Shown here in pieces: positions 43,400-53,044 of a stretch of 64,000 nt of DNA. The DNA lies in the NCBI GenBank assembly GCA_027489355.1, contig JAIXZY010000012.1:124001-188000 (forward strand). The letters are read 5' to 3'. Under the pieces are notes generated by a model. That model was not told the DNA's origin. It was given only the letters and a program-made list of their open reading frames with translations, and made no database searches. The DNA is from Paracoccaceae bacterium. Its GTDB lineage: Bacteria > Pseudomonadota > Alphaproteobacteria > Rhodobacterales > Rhodobacteraceae. The position numbers and the translations under genes are program-made. Position 1 is the first letter of the stretch. Each line of letters begins with the position of its first letter.

Positions 43400-44619
43400 C
43401 AGAAGAAAGCCTGGATGCCGGTAATCGCGCGGCCCAGGATCAGCGCATGGACATCATGCGTGCCCTCGTAGGTGTTCACCGTCTCCAGGTTCACCATGTG
43501 GCGGATCACCTGGAAATCCTCTGAAATCCCGTTGCCGCCATGCATGTCGCGCGCCCAGCGGGCGGCTTCCAGCGCCTTGCCGCAGTTGTTGCGCTTGACG
43601 ATGCTGATCATCTCCGGCGCGGCATTGGCCTCGTCCAGCAGACGGCCCACGCGCAACGATGCCTGCAACCCCAGCGAAATCTCGGTCAGCATGTTTGCCA
43701 GCTTCAGCTGGAACAGCTGCGTCCCCGCGATGGGCTTGCCGAACTGCTTGCGGTCCAGCCCGTACTGCCGCGCCGCGTGCAGGCAGAACTCGGCCGAGCC
43801 CATGACGCCCCACGAGATGCCATACCGCGCCCGGTTCAGGCAGCCGAACGGCCCCTTCAGACCCTCGACATGCGGCAGAAGCGCGTCCTCGCCGACTTCC
43901 ACGTCCTTCATCACGATCTCGCCCGTGATCGACGCCCGCAGCGACAGCTTGCCGCCCACCTTCGGGGCCGAAAGCCCCTTCATGCCCTTTTCCAGCACGA
44001 AGCCCTTGATCTTGCCGCCATGCGCCTCGGATTTGGCCCAGACCACGAAGACATCCGCGATAGGCGCGTTGGAAATCCACATCTTCGATCCGTTCAGCAC
44101 ATAGCCGTTCGCGGTCTTCTTCGCCGTGGTCTTCATCCCGGCCGGGTCCGACCCCGCGTCAGGCTCGGTCAGGCCGAAGCACCCGATGAACTCGCCCGAG
44201 GCGAGCTTCGGCAGATACTTCATCCGCTGCGCTTCGGTCCCATAGGCATAGATCGGATACATCACCAGCGACGACTGCACCGACATCATGCTGCGATAGC
44301 CCGAATCCACCCGCTCGACCTCGCGCGCCACCAGCCCGTAGGCCACATAGGACGCGCCCAGCCCGCCGTAGTCCTCGGGGACGGTCACGCCCAGCAGCCC
44401 CATCTCGCCCATCTCGCGGAAGATCGACGGATCGGTCGCTTCCTCGCGGAAGGCCGCGATCACGCGCGGCTGCAGCTTTTCCTGCGCATAGGCCCGCGCC
44501 GCGTCGCGCAGCATCCGCTCTTCTTCGGTCAACTGGTCGTTCAGCCGGAACGGGTCTTCCCAGTCGAAGCGTCCCAGGTCGGGTGCGTCCTTGGCTTTCA
44601 GTTTCGGTGCGTCAAGCAT
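43399..44619 (-). CDS. gcdH: Glutaryl-CoA dehydrogenase GcdH (acyl-CoA dehydrogenase family)
   Basis: This 406-residue FAD enzyme oxidises and decarboxylates glutaryl-CoA to crotonyl-CoA in lysine/tryptophan/glutarate breakdown. [11 protein letters not shown] binds flavin, and the catalytic Glu sits in [20 protein letters not shown] at the C-terminus, typical of GcdH rather than other acyl-CoA dehydrogenases. The N-terminal [19 protein letters not shown] also matches. A LysR gene diverges from it. Confidence 0.93.
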   Translation of the reverse strand: MLDAPKLKAKDAPDLGRFDWEDPFRLNDQLTEEERMLRDAARAYAQEKLQPRVIAAFREEATDPSIFREMGEMGLLGVTVPEDYGGLGASYVAYGLVAREVERVDSGYRSMMSVQSSLVMYPIYAYGTEAQRMKYLPKLASGEFIGCFGLTEPDAGSDPAGMKTTAKKTANGYVLNGSKMWISNAPIADVFVVWAKSEAHGGKIKGFVLEKGMKGLSAPKVGGKLSLRASITGEIVMKDVEVGEDALLPHVEGLKGPFGCLNRARYGISWGVMGSAEFCLHAARQYGLDRKQFGKPIAGTQLFQLKLANMLTEISLGLQASLRVGRLLDEANAAPEMISIVKRNNCGKALEAARWARDMHGGNGISEDFQVIRHMVNLETVNTYEGTHDVHALILGRAITGIQAFF

Positions 44620-44710
44620 AACGGGCCTCCATGCGTTGGGGGCAGTATTGCACGAAAGGGCAGGGGCCTGCTATCGAACTCCTCGCACGGGTTCATGAGG
44701 GAAACTCATA

Positions 44711-45607
44711 ATGCTGCCCCGCCGCTACCTGCCGCCTATCCCCGCCCTGATGGCGCTGGAGGCCGTCGACCGCCTCGGCACCGCCTCCGAGGCCGCCAAG
44801 GAGTTGAGCCTGACGCAAGGCGCGATCAGCCGCGCCCTTCAGGGGCTGGAGGAACAACTCGGCGTCCCTCTCCTGATCCGCGAACGCCAGCGCCTGCGCC
44901 TGACCCCCGCCGGACGGGATTACGTGGCCGAGGTCAGGAAGGCCCTCCACCTCCTCGCCTCCGCCTCGATCACGCTGCGCGCCAACCCGACGGGCGGTAG
45001 CCTCAACCTCGCCATCCTCCCGGCCTTCGGCATGCACTGGCTGGCCCCGCGCCTCGCGCGGTTCGCGCAGTCTCACCCGGAGGTCACGATCAACCTCTCC
45101 ACCCGCCTGAGGCCCTTCGACTTCCAGGGCTCTACCTTCGACGCAGCCATCCATTACGGCCGCCAGGACTGGCCCGGCGTGAACTACCTGAAACTGATGG
45201 ACGAAGAGGTCCTCGCCGTCGCCGCCCCCGGCTTCCCCAGGCTGGAGCAAGCCACCGACCTCCTCGCCCACCCCCTCCTGCAACTCGAATCCCGCACCGG
45301 AGACTGGGGCCGCTGGCTCGCCCACCACGGCGCGTCGGGCCTCAGGCCGCCGGGAATGCTCTTCGACCAGTTCGCCACCCTGACGCAGGGCGCGATCCAC
45401 GGCATGGGGGCCGCCCTGATCCCCACGTTCCTCATCGAACGCGAACTGGCCGAGGGCCGCCTTATTCCCATCTTCGGCCCGCCGGTCCGCGCCCTCGGTT
45501 CCTACTACCTCGTCTGGCCCGAGAACCGCCCCGACCGCGCCCCGCTCCGGTCCTTCCGCGACTGGCTCGCAGCCGAGGTTGCCGCCCAGACAACGTGCCC
45601 CGCCTAG
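44711..45607 (+). CDS. LysR-family regulator, probable GcdR
   Basis: This 298-residue protein has a GcvA-like LysR HTH (AVDRLGTASEAAKELSLTQG, then AISRALQGLEEQLGVPL, residues 18-52) and an effector-binding domain. It is divergent from gcdH across 91 bp, the arrangement seen for GcdR, the activator of glutaryl-CoA dehydrogenase in other proteobacteria. Identity is inferred from context. The ligand would be glutarate or a CoA ester. Confidence 0.82.
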   Translation: MLPRRYLPPIPALMALEAVDRLGTASEAAKELSLTQGAISRALQGLEEQLGVPLLIRERQRLRLTPAGRDYVAEVRKALHLLASASITLRANPTGGSLNLAILPAFGMHWLAPRLARFAQSHPEVTINLSTRLRPFDFQGSTFDAAIHYGRQDWPGVNYLKLMDEEVLAVAAPGFPRLEQATDLLAHPLLQLESRTGDWGRWLAHHGASGLRPPGMLFDQFATLTQGAIHGMGAALIPTFLIERELAEGRLIPIFGPPVRALGSYYLVWPENRPDRAPLRSFRDWLAAEVAAQTTCPA

Positions 45608-46147
45608 CTCGCCCGACCCTCAAGCCGAACAGCGCGCGCCCCCACGTCACGTCGCGCACCACGGAAACCAGCGCCCGCGCAACGGCCCCCGCGCGCCCGG
45701 CACTGTGACCCCCTATCGTCCGGCGCGCACGTTTCGCAGTCCGGCATGCTCCAACCCGCCGCCCCAGCCCGTTTGCACCTTCCGCTCGTGCACCTGGATG
45801 CACCGGATCGGCGCGCCCGGCACGACGTCCTCCGGCCGCTCACCTGGACCAGGTCGCATTGGCCTGCATCGCTCCCGGTTCTGGACGCATCCGCAGCCCA
45901 CATGCGGACCGCACGCTCCGTCCGGCGCAGCTTGGCAGGCCGACACGCTCCGCAGTCCTGTGCCGCCTGCATCGCTCCCTCCTTGACGTATGCTCGCAAC
46001 CCACGGGTCTCCAGGACGCGAGTCCAAGCGGGGCACCCGGTCCTCCTGTCCGTCCCTCCTACGACCAAGGTGCCGCCCGGAACCCACCGATCCCGCCTTG
46101 ACCCCCACCGGCCCACCCGCCACTCTCCTCCCAAAGCCGGAGGCCCC
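45608..46147. other. 540-bp gene-free GC-rich stretch before the MoxR-type gene
   Basis: No protein or RNA gene is convincing here. Frames are open on both strands, but none shows a domain; the plus frame joins the downstream ATPase gene without a Shine-Dalgarno site. The 15-bp direct repeat GCCTGCATCGCTCCC occurs at 45862 and 45965, and CGCAGTCC also occurs twice. It may be a decayed gene or a leader region. Confidence 0.5.
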
Positions 46148-47053
46148 GTGACCGCACTCCCCACCAGCATCGACGCCGTCGAAACCCTCCTCGCGACCCA
46201 AGGCTACGTCGCCTCCCGGGCCCTTGCCACCGTCGTCTTCCTTTCCCTCAAACTCGGCCGGCCCCTGTTCCTGGAAGGCGAGGCCGGCACCGGCAAGACC
46301 GAGATCGCCAAGACCCTCGCCACCGCGCTCGGCCGCCGCCTGATCCGACTGCAATGCTACGAAGGCCTCGACGCCGCCTCCGCCGTCGCCGAGTGGAACT
46401 TCGCCGCCCAGATGATCGCCATCCGCACCGCTGAAGGCGCCACCGACCGCGACGCTCTGCAGACGGAACTCTTCACCGAGGACTACCTCATTGAACGCCC
46501 GCTCCTCGCCGCCATGCGCCCGCAACCCGGCGGCGCGCCCGTCCTTCTCATCGACGAACTCGACCGCACCGACGAACCGTTCGAAGCCTTCCTCCTCGAA
46601 GCCCTCTCCGACTTCCAGGTCACCATCCCCGAGCTTGGCACCATCAAGGCCCCCGAACCCCCCATCGTCATCCTCACCTCGAACCGCACACGCGAGGTGC
46701 ACGACGCCCTGAAGCGCCGCTGCCTCTACCACTGGGTCGACTACCCCAGCTTCGACCGCGAGCTCGACATCCTCCACGCCCGCGCGCCCGAGGCGCAGGA
46801 AACCCTCTCCCGCGAAATCGTCGCCTTCGTCCAGAAACTCCGCCGCGAGGACCTCTTCAAACGCCCCGGCGTCGCTGAAACCATCGACTGGGCCAAATGC
46901 CTCCTCGCCCTCGACGTCATCGCCCTTTCCCCGGAGGTCATCTCCGACACCCTCGGCGCGATCCTGAAGTACCAGGACGACATCCAGAAACTGCAAGGCT
47001 CCGAGGCCAAACGCCTCCTCGACGAGGTCAAGCGCGAGCTCGTCCCCGCATGA
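46148..47053 (+). CDS. MoxR/CoxD-type AAA+ ATPase
   Basis: This 301-residue AAA+ protein has Walker A GEAGTGKTEIAK (residues 43-54), Walker B VLLIDELDRTDEPFEAFLLE and sensor/arginine-finger block TSNRTREVHDALKRRCLYHW. CoxD-like MoxR ATPases act with VWA-domain partners as chaperones for metal-centre insertion, in carbon-monoxide dehydrogenase maturing the Cu-S-Mo site. GTG 46148 has GGAGG 5 bp upstream; the open frame to 45746 lacks such support. The VWA partner begins 66 bp downstream with repeat copy 8 between. Confidence 0.87.
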   Translation: MTALPTSIDAVETLLATQGYVASRALATVVFLSLKLGRPLFLEGEAGTGKTEIAKTLATALGRRLIRLQCYEGLDAASAVAEWNFAAQMIAIRTAEGATDRDALQTELFTEDYLIERPLLAAMRPQPGGAPVLLIDELDRTDEPFEAFLLEALSDFQVTIPELGTIKAPEPPIVILTSNRTREVHDALKRRCLYHWVDYPSFDRELDILHARAPEAQETLSREIVAFVQKLRREDLFKRPGVAETIDWAKCLLALDVIALSPEVISDTLGAILKYQDDIQKLQGSEAKRLLDEVKRELVPA

Positions 47054-47056
47054 TCC

Positions 47057-47109
47057 TTGCTCTTTTCACAAATACTCCACGGGGGGCCGGGGGGTGTGAA
47101 ACCCCCCGG
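47057..47109 (-). repeat. Dispersed hairpin-plus-GGATATTT element, copy 8
   Basis: On the minus strand the stem CCGGGGGGT, loop TTCAC, ACCCCCCGG (47109-47087) is followed by CCCCCCGTGG and AGTATTTGTGAAAAGAGCAA then G at 47057. It fills the gap between the MoxR-type and VWA genes, opposite to both. Loop and variant AGTATTT tail link it to copies 6 and 5. Confidence 0.78.
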
Positions 47110-47118
47110 GGGTAGTCT

Positions 47119-48372
47119 ATGTCCCCGACCTATCCCGCCTTGGACATCCCCGAAGACGGCAAGCTCGCCCACAACATCGCCCATTTCGCCCGTGCGCTCC
47201 GCAAGGCGGGCCTCCCCGTCGGTCCCGGCCGCACCCTCGACGCCGTGCGCGCCGTCGCCGCCGCGGGCTTCGACCGGCGCGAGGACTTCTACTTCACCCT
47301 GCAGGCCATCTTCGTCTCCCGCCCCGAGGAACGCCCGCTCTTCGCCCAGGTCTTCCGCCTCTTCTGGCGCGACCCGCGCTACCTCGACCACATGATGTCG
47401 CTCATGCTCCCTCAGGTCCACGGCGTGCAGGAGAACCGCGCGGCCCAGGCCGCGGAAAAGCGCGCCGCCGAGGCCCTCCTCGACGGCCAACTCCCCCCGG
47501 CCCCGAAGGACCAGCCCGAAGGCGAGCAGATCGAGATCGACGCCACCGCCACGATGTCGGCAGAGGAAAGGCTCAAGACGCTCGACTTCGAACAGATGTC
47601 GGCGTCGGAAATCGCCGACGCCAAGCGGATGCTGGCCAAACTCTCGCTTCCCGTCCAGCCGCTGAAGACCCGCCGCAGCCAGGCCTCGACCCTGACCGCA
47701 AGGATCGACGCCCGCCGCACCCTGCGAGAGGCGATGCGGACCGGGGGCGAACTCACCACGCTCAAGTACAAGGCCCCCGTCACCCGCTGGCCGAACCTCG
47801 TCGTCCTCTGCGACATTTCCGGCAGCATGGCCGATTACAGCAGAATGGTCCTCCACTTCGTCCATGCCGTCGCCAACCGCAAGGGCCAGGGCTGGGCGAA
47901 GGTCCATGCCTTCACCTTCGGCACGCGGCTGACCAACATCACCCGCCACCTGCGCGCCCGTGACGTCGACGCCGCCCTCAAGGCCGCCGGGCAAGAGGCA
48001 CAGGACTGGTCCGGCGGAACCCGAATCGGCCAGTCGCTCCACGCCTTCAACCGGGACTGGTCGCGGCGCGTGCTGGGGCAGGGGGCCGTCGTGCTTCTGA
48101 TCACCGACGGACTCGACCGCGACGACACCAGCCTTCTCGCCAAGGAAACCGAACGCCTCCACCTCTCCTGCCGCCGCCTCATCTGGCTGAACCCGCTCCT
48201 CCGTTGGACCGGATTTGCCCCCAGGGCCGCGGGCATCCGCGCCATCCTGCCCCATGTGGACAGCTTCCGCGCCGGTCATTCCATCGCCTCGCTCGAAGCC
48301 CTGGGCCGCGCCATCTCGGACCCATCGGACCACGGCGAACGCGCCCGCCTCCTGGCGCTCATCCGCCCGTAG
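47119..48372 (+). CDS. VWA-domain CoxE-like protein
   Basis: This 417-residue protein has a von Willebrand A domain with MIDAS motif CDISGSMADYS (near residue 234) and a second ligand region GTRIGQSLHAF, preceded by an alpha-helical N-terminal half. CoxE proteins pair with CoxD ATPases in metal-enzyme maturation. ATG 47119 follows shortly after repeat copy 8. The structural CO dehydrogenase genes are absent from this window, so the client enzyme is unknown, possibly another molybdenum hydroxylase. Confidence 0.85.
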   Translation: MSPTYPALDIPEDGKLAHNIAHFARALRKAGLPVGPGRTLDAVRAVAAAGFDRREDFYFTLQAIFVSRPEERPLFAQVFRLFWRDPRYLDHMMSLMLPQVHGVQENRAAQAAEKRAAEALLDGQLPPAPKDQPEGEQIEIDATATMSAEERLKTLDFEQMSASEIADAKRMLAKLSLPVQPLKTRRSQASTLTARIDARRTLREAMRTGGELTTLKYKAPVTRWPNLVVLCDISGSMADYSRMVLHFVHAVANRKGQGWAKVHAFTFGTRLTNITRHLRARDVDAALKAAGQEAQDWSGGTRIGQSLHAFNRDWSRRVLGQGAVVLLITDGLDRDDTSLLAKETERLHLSCRRLIWLNPLLRWTGFAPRAAGIRAILPHVDSFRAGHSIASLEALGRAISDPSDHGERARLLALIRP

Positions 48373-48518
48373 GCGGCTCACCGCACAAGTTATCCCTTTG
48401 CAAGTCCATGATATCGCATATCAGGCCGGTGCACCCTTTGTTACATGTGTCGGGGCCAACGGGAACCGGATGAATTCATATCCGTTGTTTCCGCGCCCAT
48501 CAGAATGAGGACTGGTTA
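48373..48518 (+). promoter_or_regulatory. Upstream region of the OmpA-family gene
   Basis: The 146-bp gap is more AT-rich than its neighbours and holds the promoter of the OmpA-family gene. GAGGA at 48506-48510 is the Shine-Dalgarno site, 8 bp before the ATG. No specific operator was recognised. Confidence 0.4.
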
Positions 48519-50927
48519 ATGAGAAAGCTTCTGGTTTCCACAACGGCCCTGTCGGTGGCGATCAGCCCCCTGGGCACCATGCCCGGCTTTGCCCAGGTGC
48601 TGAACGAGGATGGCTCGGTCACGGGGCCGGATGGCGCGGTGCTCTGCGTGCCGACGGCCGATACGGCCTGCGACCTCGAGGCGATCATCGCCAAGATCGA
48701 GGCCGATGCCGCCGCCGCAGCAGCCGCCGAAGCCGAAGCCGCTGCCACCAAGGCTGCGGAAGACGCGGCCGCCGCCGAGGCTGCCGCGCAGGCCGAGGCT
48801 GACGCAAAAGCGCAGGCGGACGCCGAGGCTGCCGCCGCCGCCGAGGCCGCCGCCGCCGCCGAGGCCGACGCCCAGGCGCAGGCCCAGGCCGAGGCTGACG
48901 CCGCCGCTGCCGCCGCCGCCGCCCAGGCGGAAGCCGAAGCCCAGGCCCAGGCAGAAGCCGAAGCCGCAGCCGCCAAGGCCGCCGAGGAACAGGCCGCCGC
49001 CGAAGCCGCCGCCCAGGCTGCGGCCGAGGCCGAAGCCGCAGCGCAGGCTGCCGAGGAAGCCGCCGCTGCCGAGGCCGCTGCCGGTCAGCAAGCCACCCCG
49101 GCCGAGGAACCGGCCGTCGAAGAAGCCGCCCCGGCTGAAGAACCCGTGGTGGATGAGGCCACCCCGGCCGAGGAACCGGCCGTCGAAGAAGCCGCCCCGG
49201 CTGAAGAACCCGTGGTGGATGAGGCCGCCCCGGCCGAGGAACCGGCCGTCGAAGAAGCTGCCCCGGTAGAAGAGCCCGTTGTAGACGAGGCCGCTCCCGC
49301 CGAGGAAGTTGCCCCGGCTGAAGAGCCCGCGGTGGACGAAGCCGCCCCCGCCGAGGAACCTGCCGTCGAGGCAGCGCCTGCCGAGGAACCCGCCGTCGAA
49401 GACGTCGCACCTGCCGAAGAACCGGCAGTCGAACCCGCGCCGGCGGACGCAACGGTCGCCGAAGAGCCTGCCGCCGAAGCACCCGCTGCCGAGGAACCGG
49501 TGGCGGAAGAACCCGCCGCGACCGAGGAGCCTGCCGCCGACGCCGACGCCTCCGTGGACGCGTCGGTTGCCCCGGACAGCGGCGCCGCCGTCGATCCGGC
49601 TGCCGCCGCAGCGGCACTGGCGGCTGCAGAGGCCGAACTCAACATCACCGAAGGTGGTGAAATCGTCGATGCGGCCGAAGGCCTTGTCGTCGCCGAACCC
49701 GATCCGGCCACCGAAGTCGCTCCGGTGGAAGCGCCGCAGGTCACCGAGACCGAGGTGGAAAGCCTGACGAACCTCCTGACCGCCGATCCGACCGCCATCG
49801 ACCCGACGGCGCTTGACGCGGCGAAACTGGTGGGAACAGCCCCGGCGGAAAACGGTGCTGTCGTGCCCGCGGCCGACCCCGATCAGGTTGTCGCCGAAGT
49901 GACGGAAACCATTACCGAGGACACCTCGCGCAGCTCGGCCGAGGAATTTGCCGCCGCCCCGCGTGCCCTTGGCGATGGCAAGAAGAGCGGTCTGTCGGAC
50001 CTTGAAAAGGCCGGCCTCCTGGTCCTTGGTGCCCTCGCCGTCGGCGCGATCATCAAGAACAACCGCGAGGCCGCCGCGACCAACACCGCCGTCTCGACGA
50101 TGGGCGATGCCCGTGTCGTGTCGAACACCGGCGACCGCGTCATCGTGCTTGAACCCGACGGGACCTACCGCGTGCTCAAGGACGACGACACCGTGATCCG
50201 TCGCCCCGGCTCGACCGTCCGGACCGAGACCTTCCGCGACGGCTCGACCCGGACCATCGTGGAACGCGGCGATGGCACCCAGGTCGTGACCATCCGTGAC
50301 GCCACCGGTCGCGTGCTGCGCCGCGCCACCTACGACGACATGGGCCGCGAGATTGTCCTGATCGACGACCTTGCCGAAGAGGAAGTCGTTGTCGTCAGCG
50401 ACCTGCCGAAGCCGAAGCGCCGCATCGTGATCTCGTCCAAGGACGAAGACGCGGCCCTGAAGCGCGAGCTGGCCGCCCTGGAAGCCGAAAAAGCCGGTCG
50501 CAAGTTCTCGCTCCGCCAGATCCGCGAGATCCCCGAGGTCCGCGCCCTGGCCGCGACGATCGACGTGGAACCGGTGACCTTCGCTTCGGGCTCTGCCGCG
50601 ATCCCCGCGGAAGAGGCGCGCGACCTTGCCGATCTCGGCCGCGTCATGCAGCAGCTCCTGGACGAAAACCCGCGCGAGGTCTTCCTGATCGAAGGCCACA
50701 CCGACGCGACCGGCAAGGCGGCGATGAACCTCGCCCTCTCCGACCGCCGGGCGGAATCGGTGGCGCTCGCCCTGACCGAGTACTTCGACATCCCGCCGGA
50801 GAACATGGTCGTCCAGGGCTACGGCGAGACCGAGTTGCTGATCGACACCCAGGCGAGCGAATCCCGCAACCGCCGGGTCGAGGTCCGGGTGATCACGCCG
50901 CTCCTGCGCACCGCCGACCGCGGCTAA
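48519..50927 (+). CDS. OmpA-family protein with Ala/Glu and Pro-Ala-Glu-Glu repeat regions
   Basis: This 802-residue protein begins with a Sec-type leader ([19 protein letters not shown]) ending near FAQ. Residues about 55-190 are an Ala/Glu coil, 192-330 a [10 protein letters not shown]-type repeat (three near-identical 66-nt units at DNA level), followed near residue 495 by a hydrophobic [14 protein letters not shown] segment, and residues 680-800 form an OmpA peptidoglycan-binding domain ([26 protein letters not shown]). It is probably anchored in the envelope and ties it to the cell wall, with the acidic repeat as a spacer. No sequence-based function beyond this. A strong terminator follows. 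Confidence 0.82.
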   Translation: MRKLLVSTTALSVAISPLGTMPGFAQVLNEDGSVTGPDGAVLCVPTADTACDLEAIIAKIEADAAAAAAAEAEAAATKAAEDAAAAEAAAQAEADAKAQADAEAAAAAEAAAAAEADAQAQAQAEADAAAAAAAAQAEAEAQAQAEAEAAAAKAAEEQAAAEAAAQAAAEAEAAAQAAEEAAAAEAAAGQQATPAEEPAVEEAAPAEEPVVDEATPAEEPAVEEAAPAEEPVVDEAAPAEEPAVEEAAPVEEPVVDEAAPAEEVAPAEEPAVDEAAPAEEPAVEAAPAEEPAVEDVAPAEEPAVEPAPADATVAEEPAAEAPAAEEPVAEEPAATEEPAADADASVDASVAPDSGAAVDPAAAAAALAAAEAELNITEGGEIVDAAEGLVVAEPDPATEVAPVEAPQVTETEVESLTNLLTADPTAIDPTALDAAKLVGTAPAENGAVVPAADPDQVVAEVTETITEDTSRSSAEEFAAAPRALGDGKKSGLSDLEKAGLLVLGALAVGAIIKNNREAAATNTAVSTMGDARVVSNTGDRVIVLEPDGTYRVLKDDDTVIRRPGSTVRTETFRDGSTRTIVERGDGTQVVTIRDATGRVLRRATYDDMGREIVLIDDLAEEEVVVVSDLPKPKRRIVISSKDEDAALKRELAALEAEKAGRKFSLRQIREIPEVRALAATIDVEPVTFASGSAAIPAEEARDLADLGRVMQQLLDENPREVFLIEGHTDATGKAAMNLALSDRRAESVALALTEYFDIPPENMVVQGYGETELLIDTQASESRNRRVEVRVITPLLRTADRG
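49092..49289 (+). repeat. Three tandem 66-nt coding repeats in the OmpA-family gene
   Basis: Units begin at 49092, 49158 and 49224, each encoding a 22-residue block of the form A[21 protein letters not shown]. The first two are nearly identical in DNA, the third has drifted; shorter 11-residue relatives continue to about 49480. Such a region could change length by slippage. Confidence 0.8.
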
Positions 50928-50949
50928 GTCCGCACCCCATACCAAAGTC

Positions 50950-50985
50950 GCGCCGCGGGTCCCTCCCGCGGCGCTTCATTTTGGT
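50950..50985 (+). terminator. Intrinsic terminator after the OmpA-family gene
   Basis: A 10-bp perfect stem GCGCCGCGGG, loop TCCCT, CCCGCGGCGC (50950-50974) is followed by TTCATTTTGG. It begins 23 bp after the stop codon. The weak T-rich tail supports an intrinsic terminator. Confidence 0.7.
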
Positions 50986-51020
50986 GGCATCGGTCCGGGC
51001 GCGGGCGCATACTCGCGCCC

Positions 51021-52004
51021 ATGACCGCCACGCATGACCAGATCCCCGAAGCCGCCCTCGCCTGGCACCGCGCCGGCAAAGGCGCCGCCCTTGCCACCGT
51101 GATCGAAACCTGGGGCTCTGCCCCCCGCCAGTCGGGCAGCCAGCTCGCCATCTCGGGCGAGGGCGAGATGGTGGGCTCCGTCTCCGGCGGCTGCGTCGAA
51201 GGCGCCGTCATCACCGAGGCGCTGGATGCGCTGCAAGACCGCAAGTCCCGCGTCCTGACCTTCGGCGTCAGCGACGAAACCGCCTTCGCCGCGGGCCTGG
51301 CCTGCGGCGGCACCATCCGCGTCCTCGTCGAACCCGTGGGCGAGGGGGCCGAGGCACTGCCCGAGACGCTCCTCGCCGCACTGGTCGAAGCCCGCGCCAC
51401 CCCCCGCGCCGCGGCCATTGTCACCATCCCCGCCACCTGGACCCGTCACCTCCTCACGCCCGGAGAAGACCCCGCCGCCGACGCCCGGTTCAAGTCCGAC
51501 CGCTCCGGCATGGAAGAGGACGGCCGCTTCATCGCCATCCACAACCCGCCGCTGCGCCTGATCGTCATCGGCGCGGTCCACATCGCCCAGCCGCTTCTTG
51601 CCATCGCCCGCACCTGCGGCTACGCGCCCACGCTCATCGACCCCCGCGCCGCCTTCGGCTCGCAGGCCCGCTTCCCCGGCGAGACCATCCTGGACGACTG
51701 GCCGGACGAGGCGCTGGCGGCCCTGAAGCCCGACGCCCGGACCGCCATCGTCACGCTGACCCACGACCCCAAGCTGGACGACCCCGCCATCCGCTTCGCG
51801 CTCGCCTCTCCCGCCTTCTACCTCGGCTGCCTCGGCTCGACCCGCACCCATGCCAAGCGCGTCGACCGGCTGACCGAGGCGGGCTTCACCCCCGACCAGA
51901 TCGCGAAGATCCACGCGCCCGTCGGCCTCGACATCGGCGCGCGCACGCCCGCCGAAATCGCGGTCAGCATCATGGCGCAGATCACCGAAACGCTGCGGAA
52001 GTGA
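51021..52004 (+). CDS. XdhC/CoxF-family molybdenum-cofactor maturation protein
   Basis: This 327-residue protein has the XdhC_CoxI N-domain (TWGSAPRQSGSQLAI, SVSGGCVEGAVITEALDAL) and C-terminal Rossmann-like domain (LIVIGAVHIAQPLLAIARTC, YLGCLGSTRTHAKR). XdhC binds molybdenum cofactor, protects its sulfurated form and inserts it into xanthine-oxidase family enzymes. It overlaps the next gene by 1-4 bp, and lies just after CoxD/E-like genes, so all four may serve one Mo-hydroxylase not in the window. Confidence 0.85.
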   Translation: MTATHDQIPEAALAWHRAGKGAALATVIETWGSAPRQSGSQLAISGEGEMVGSVSGGCVEGAVITEALDALQDRKSRVLTFGVSDETAFAAGLACGGTIRVLVEPVGEGAEALPETLLAALVEARATPRAAAIVTIPATWTRHLLTPGEDPAADARFKSDRSGMEEDGRFIAIHNPPLRLIVIGAVHIAQPLLAIARTCGYAPTLIDPRAAFGSQARFPGETILDDWPDEALAALKPDARTAIVTLTHDPKLDDPAIRFALASPAFYLGCLGSTRTHAKRVDRLTEAGFTPDQIAKIHAPVGLDIGARTPAEIAVSIMAQITETLRK

Positions 52005-52999
52005 TGCGCTTCGGCCCGGTCCCCCTGGCGGATGCCGAAGGCGCCATCCTCGCCCATTCCGTCGCCCTGCCGGACGGTCGGCTGCGCAAGGGATGCACCC
52101 TCGGCCCGGACCAGATCGCCCGGCTCCACGCCCTCGGCGCGACCGAGGTCACCGTGGCCCGGCTCGACCCCTCCGACCTGCACGAGGACGCCGCCGCCCT
52201 GGCGATCGCGCAGGCCCTTGTCCCCGACCCCCTCGCCGCGGGCCTCGACCTGCGCCCTGTCGGCACCGGCCGGGTCAACCTCCACGCCCGCAGCGCCGGC
52301 GTGGTCGAGGTTCTGGCCGACCGCGTCGACGCGCTGAACGCCGTCGATCCGATGATCACCTTCGCGACCGTCCCACGCTGGCAGCGCCTTGCCGCTGGCG
52401 AAATGGCCGCCACCGTCAAGATCATCTCCTATGGCGTCGCCGCACAGGCCGTGACCGCAGCCAGCAGGGCGGGGGCCAGCGCCCTCTGCCTTCGCCCCGC
52501 GCGGCTCCGCCGCATCGCGCTGGTCGAGACCCACACCGACCCGAATGCCAAGCCGCTCGGCGTGGACGCGATCTCGCACCGCCTCGCCGCGCTTGGGGCG
52601 GACCTTGCCACCCACCTCCACACCCCGCACCGCGAGGCCGACCTCGCCGCCAGCCTCGCCAGCGTCGCCGAGGCCGAGCTGATCCTGATCCTCACCGCCT
52701 CGGCCACCTCCGACCCGCAGGACGTGGCGCCACAGGCGGTGCGGCGGGCAGGGGGCAGGGTCGACCGCTTCGGAATGCCCGTCGACCCCGGCAACCTTCT
52801 CTTTCTCGGCAGCCTGAACGGAACCCCCGTCATCGGACTGCCCGGATGCGTCCGCAGCCCCGCGCTGAACGGGGCCGATTGGGTGATCGAGCGGCTGATC
52901 TGCGGCGTTCCCGTCACCGCGCAGGACATCGCCGGCATGGGGGTGGGGGGACTTCTGAAGGAAATCCCCACCCGCGGGCGTCTTCGCGAGCAGAAATGA
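52004..52999 (+). CDS. Molybdopterin-binding (MoaB/MogA-like domain) protein
   Basis: This 331-residue protein lacks transmembrane segments and ends with a MoeA/MogA-like cofactor-binding part: LILILTASATSDPQDVAPQA near residue 224, then GMPVDPGNLLFLGSLNGTPV and GLPGCVRSPALNG. The ATG at 52004 shares a base with the XdhC stop (TGATG); GTG 52001 is an alternative. Pairing with XdhC suggests handling or modification (for example cytidylylation) of molybdenum cofactor before insertion. No nucleotidyltransferase domain is recognised. Confidence 0.78.
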   Translation: MRFGPVPLADAEGAILAHSVALPDGRLRKGCTLGPDQIARLHALGATEVTVARLDPSDLHEDAAALAIAQALVPDPLAAGLDLRPVGTGRVNLHARSAGVVEVLADRVDALNAVDPMITFATVPRWQRLAAGEMAATVKIISYGVAAQAVTAASRAGASALCLRPARLRRIALVETHTDPNAKPLGVDAISHRLAALGADLATHLHTPHREADLAASLASVAEAELILILTASATSDPQDVAPQAVRRAGGRVDRFGMPVDPGNLLFLGSLNGTPVIGLPGCVRSPALNGADWVIERLICGVPVTAQDIAGMGVGGLLKEIPTRGRLREQK

Positions 53000-53002
53000 A
53001 AA

Positions 53003-53020
53003 CGGGGGCCGAAGCCCCCG
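53003..53020. terminator. Stem-loop between convergent molybdopterin-binding and infC genes
   Basis: CGGGGGC, loop CGAA, GCCCCCG forms a 7-bp stem with a GNRA-like tetraloop, 3 bp after the molybdopterin-binding stop; infC converges from the right, ending at 53045. A bidirectional terminator is likely, though T-runs are short. Confidence 0.6.
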
Positions 53021-53044
53021 CCCTTGGTCCAGGTCTGCGTCCGC

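Noticed and set aside
45604-46170. Minus-strand Cys-containing frame of 188 codons before the CoxD-like gene
   Set aside because: Cysteine pairs come from the two direct DNA repeats; no ribosome-binding site, domain or sensible composition.
49092-49480. Repeat array considered as CRISPR
   Set aside because: The units are in frame, code for PAEE-type protein repeats and have no spacers.
48516-50945. Minus-strand Gly-rich frame of 809 codons opposite the OmpA-family gene
   Set aside because: Gly/Phe/Arg repeats are the mirror image of the Ala/Glu repeats on the plus strand; the plus frame has signal peptide and OmpA domain.
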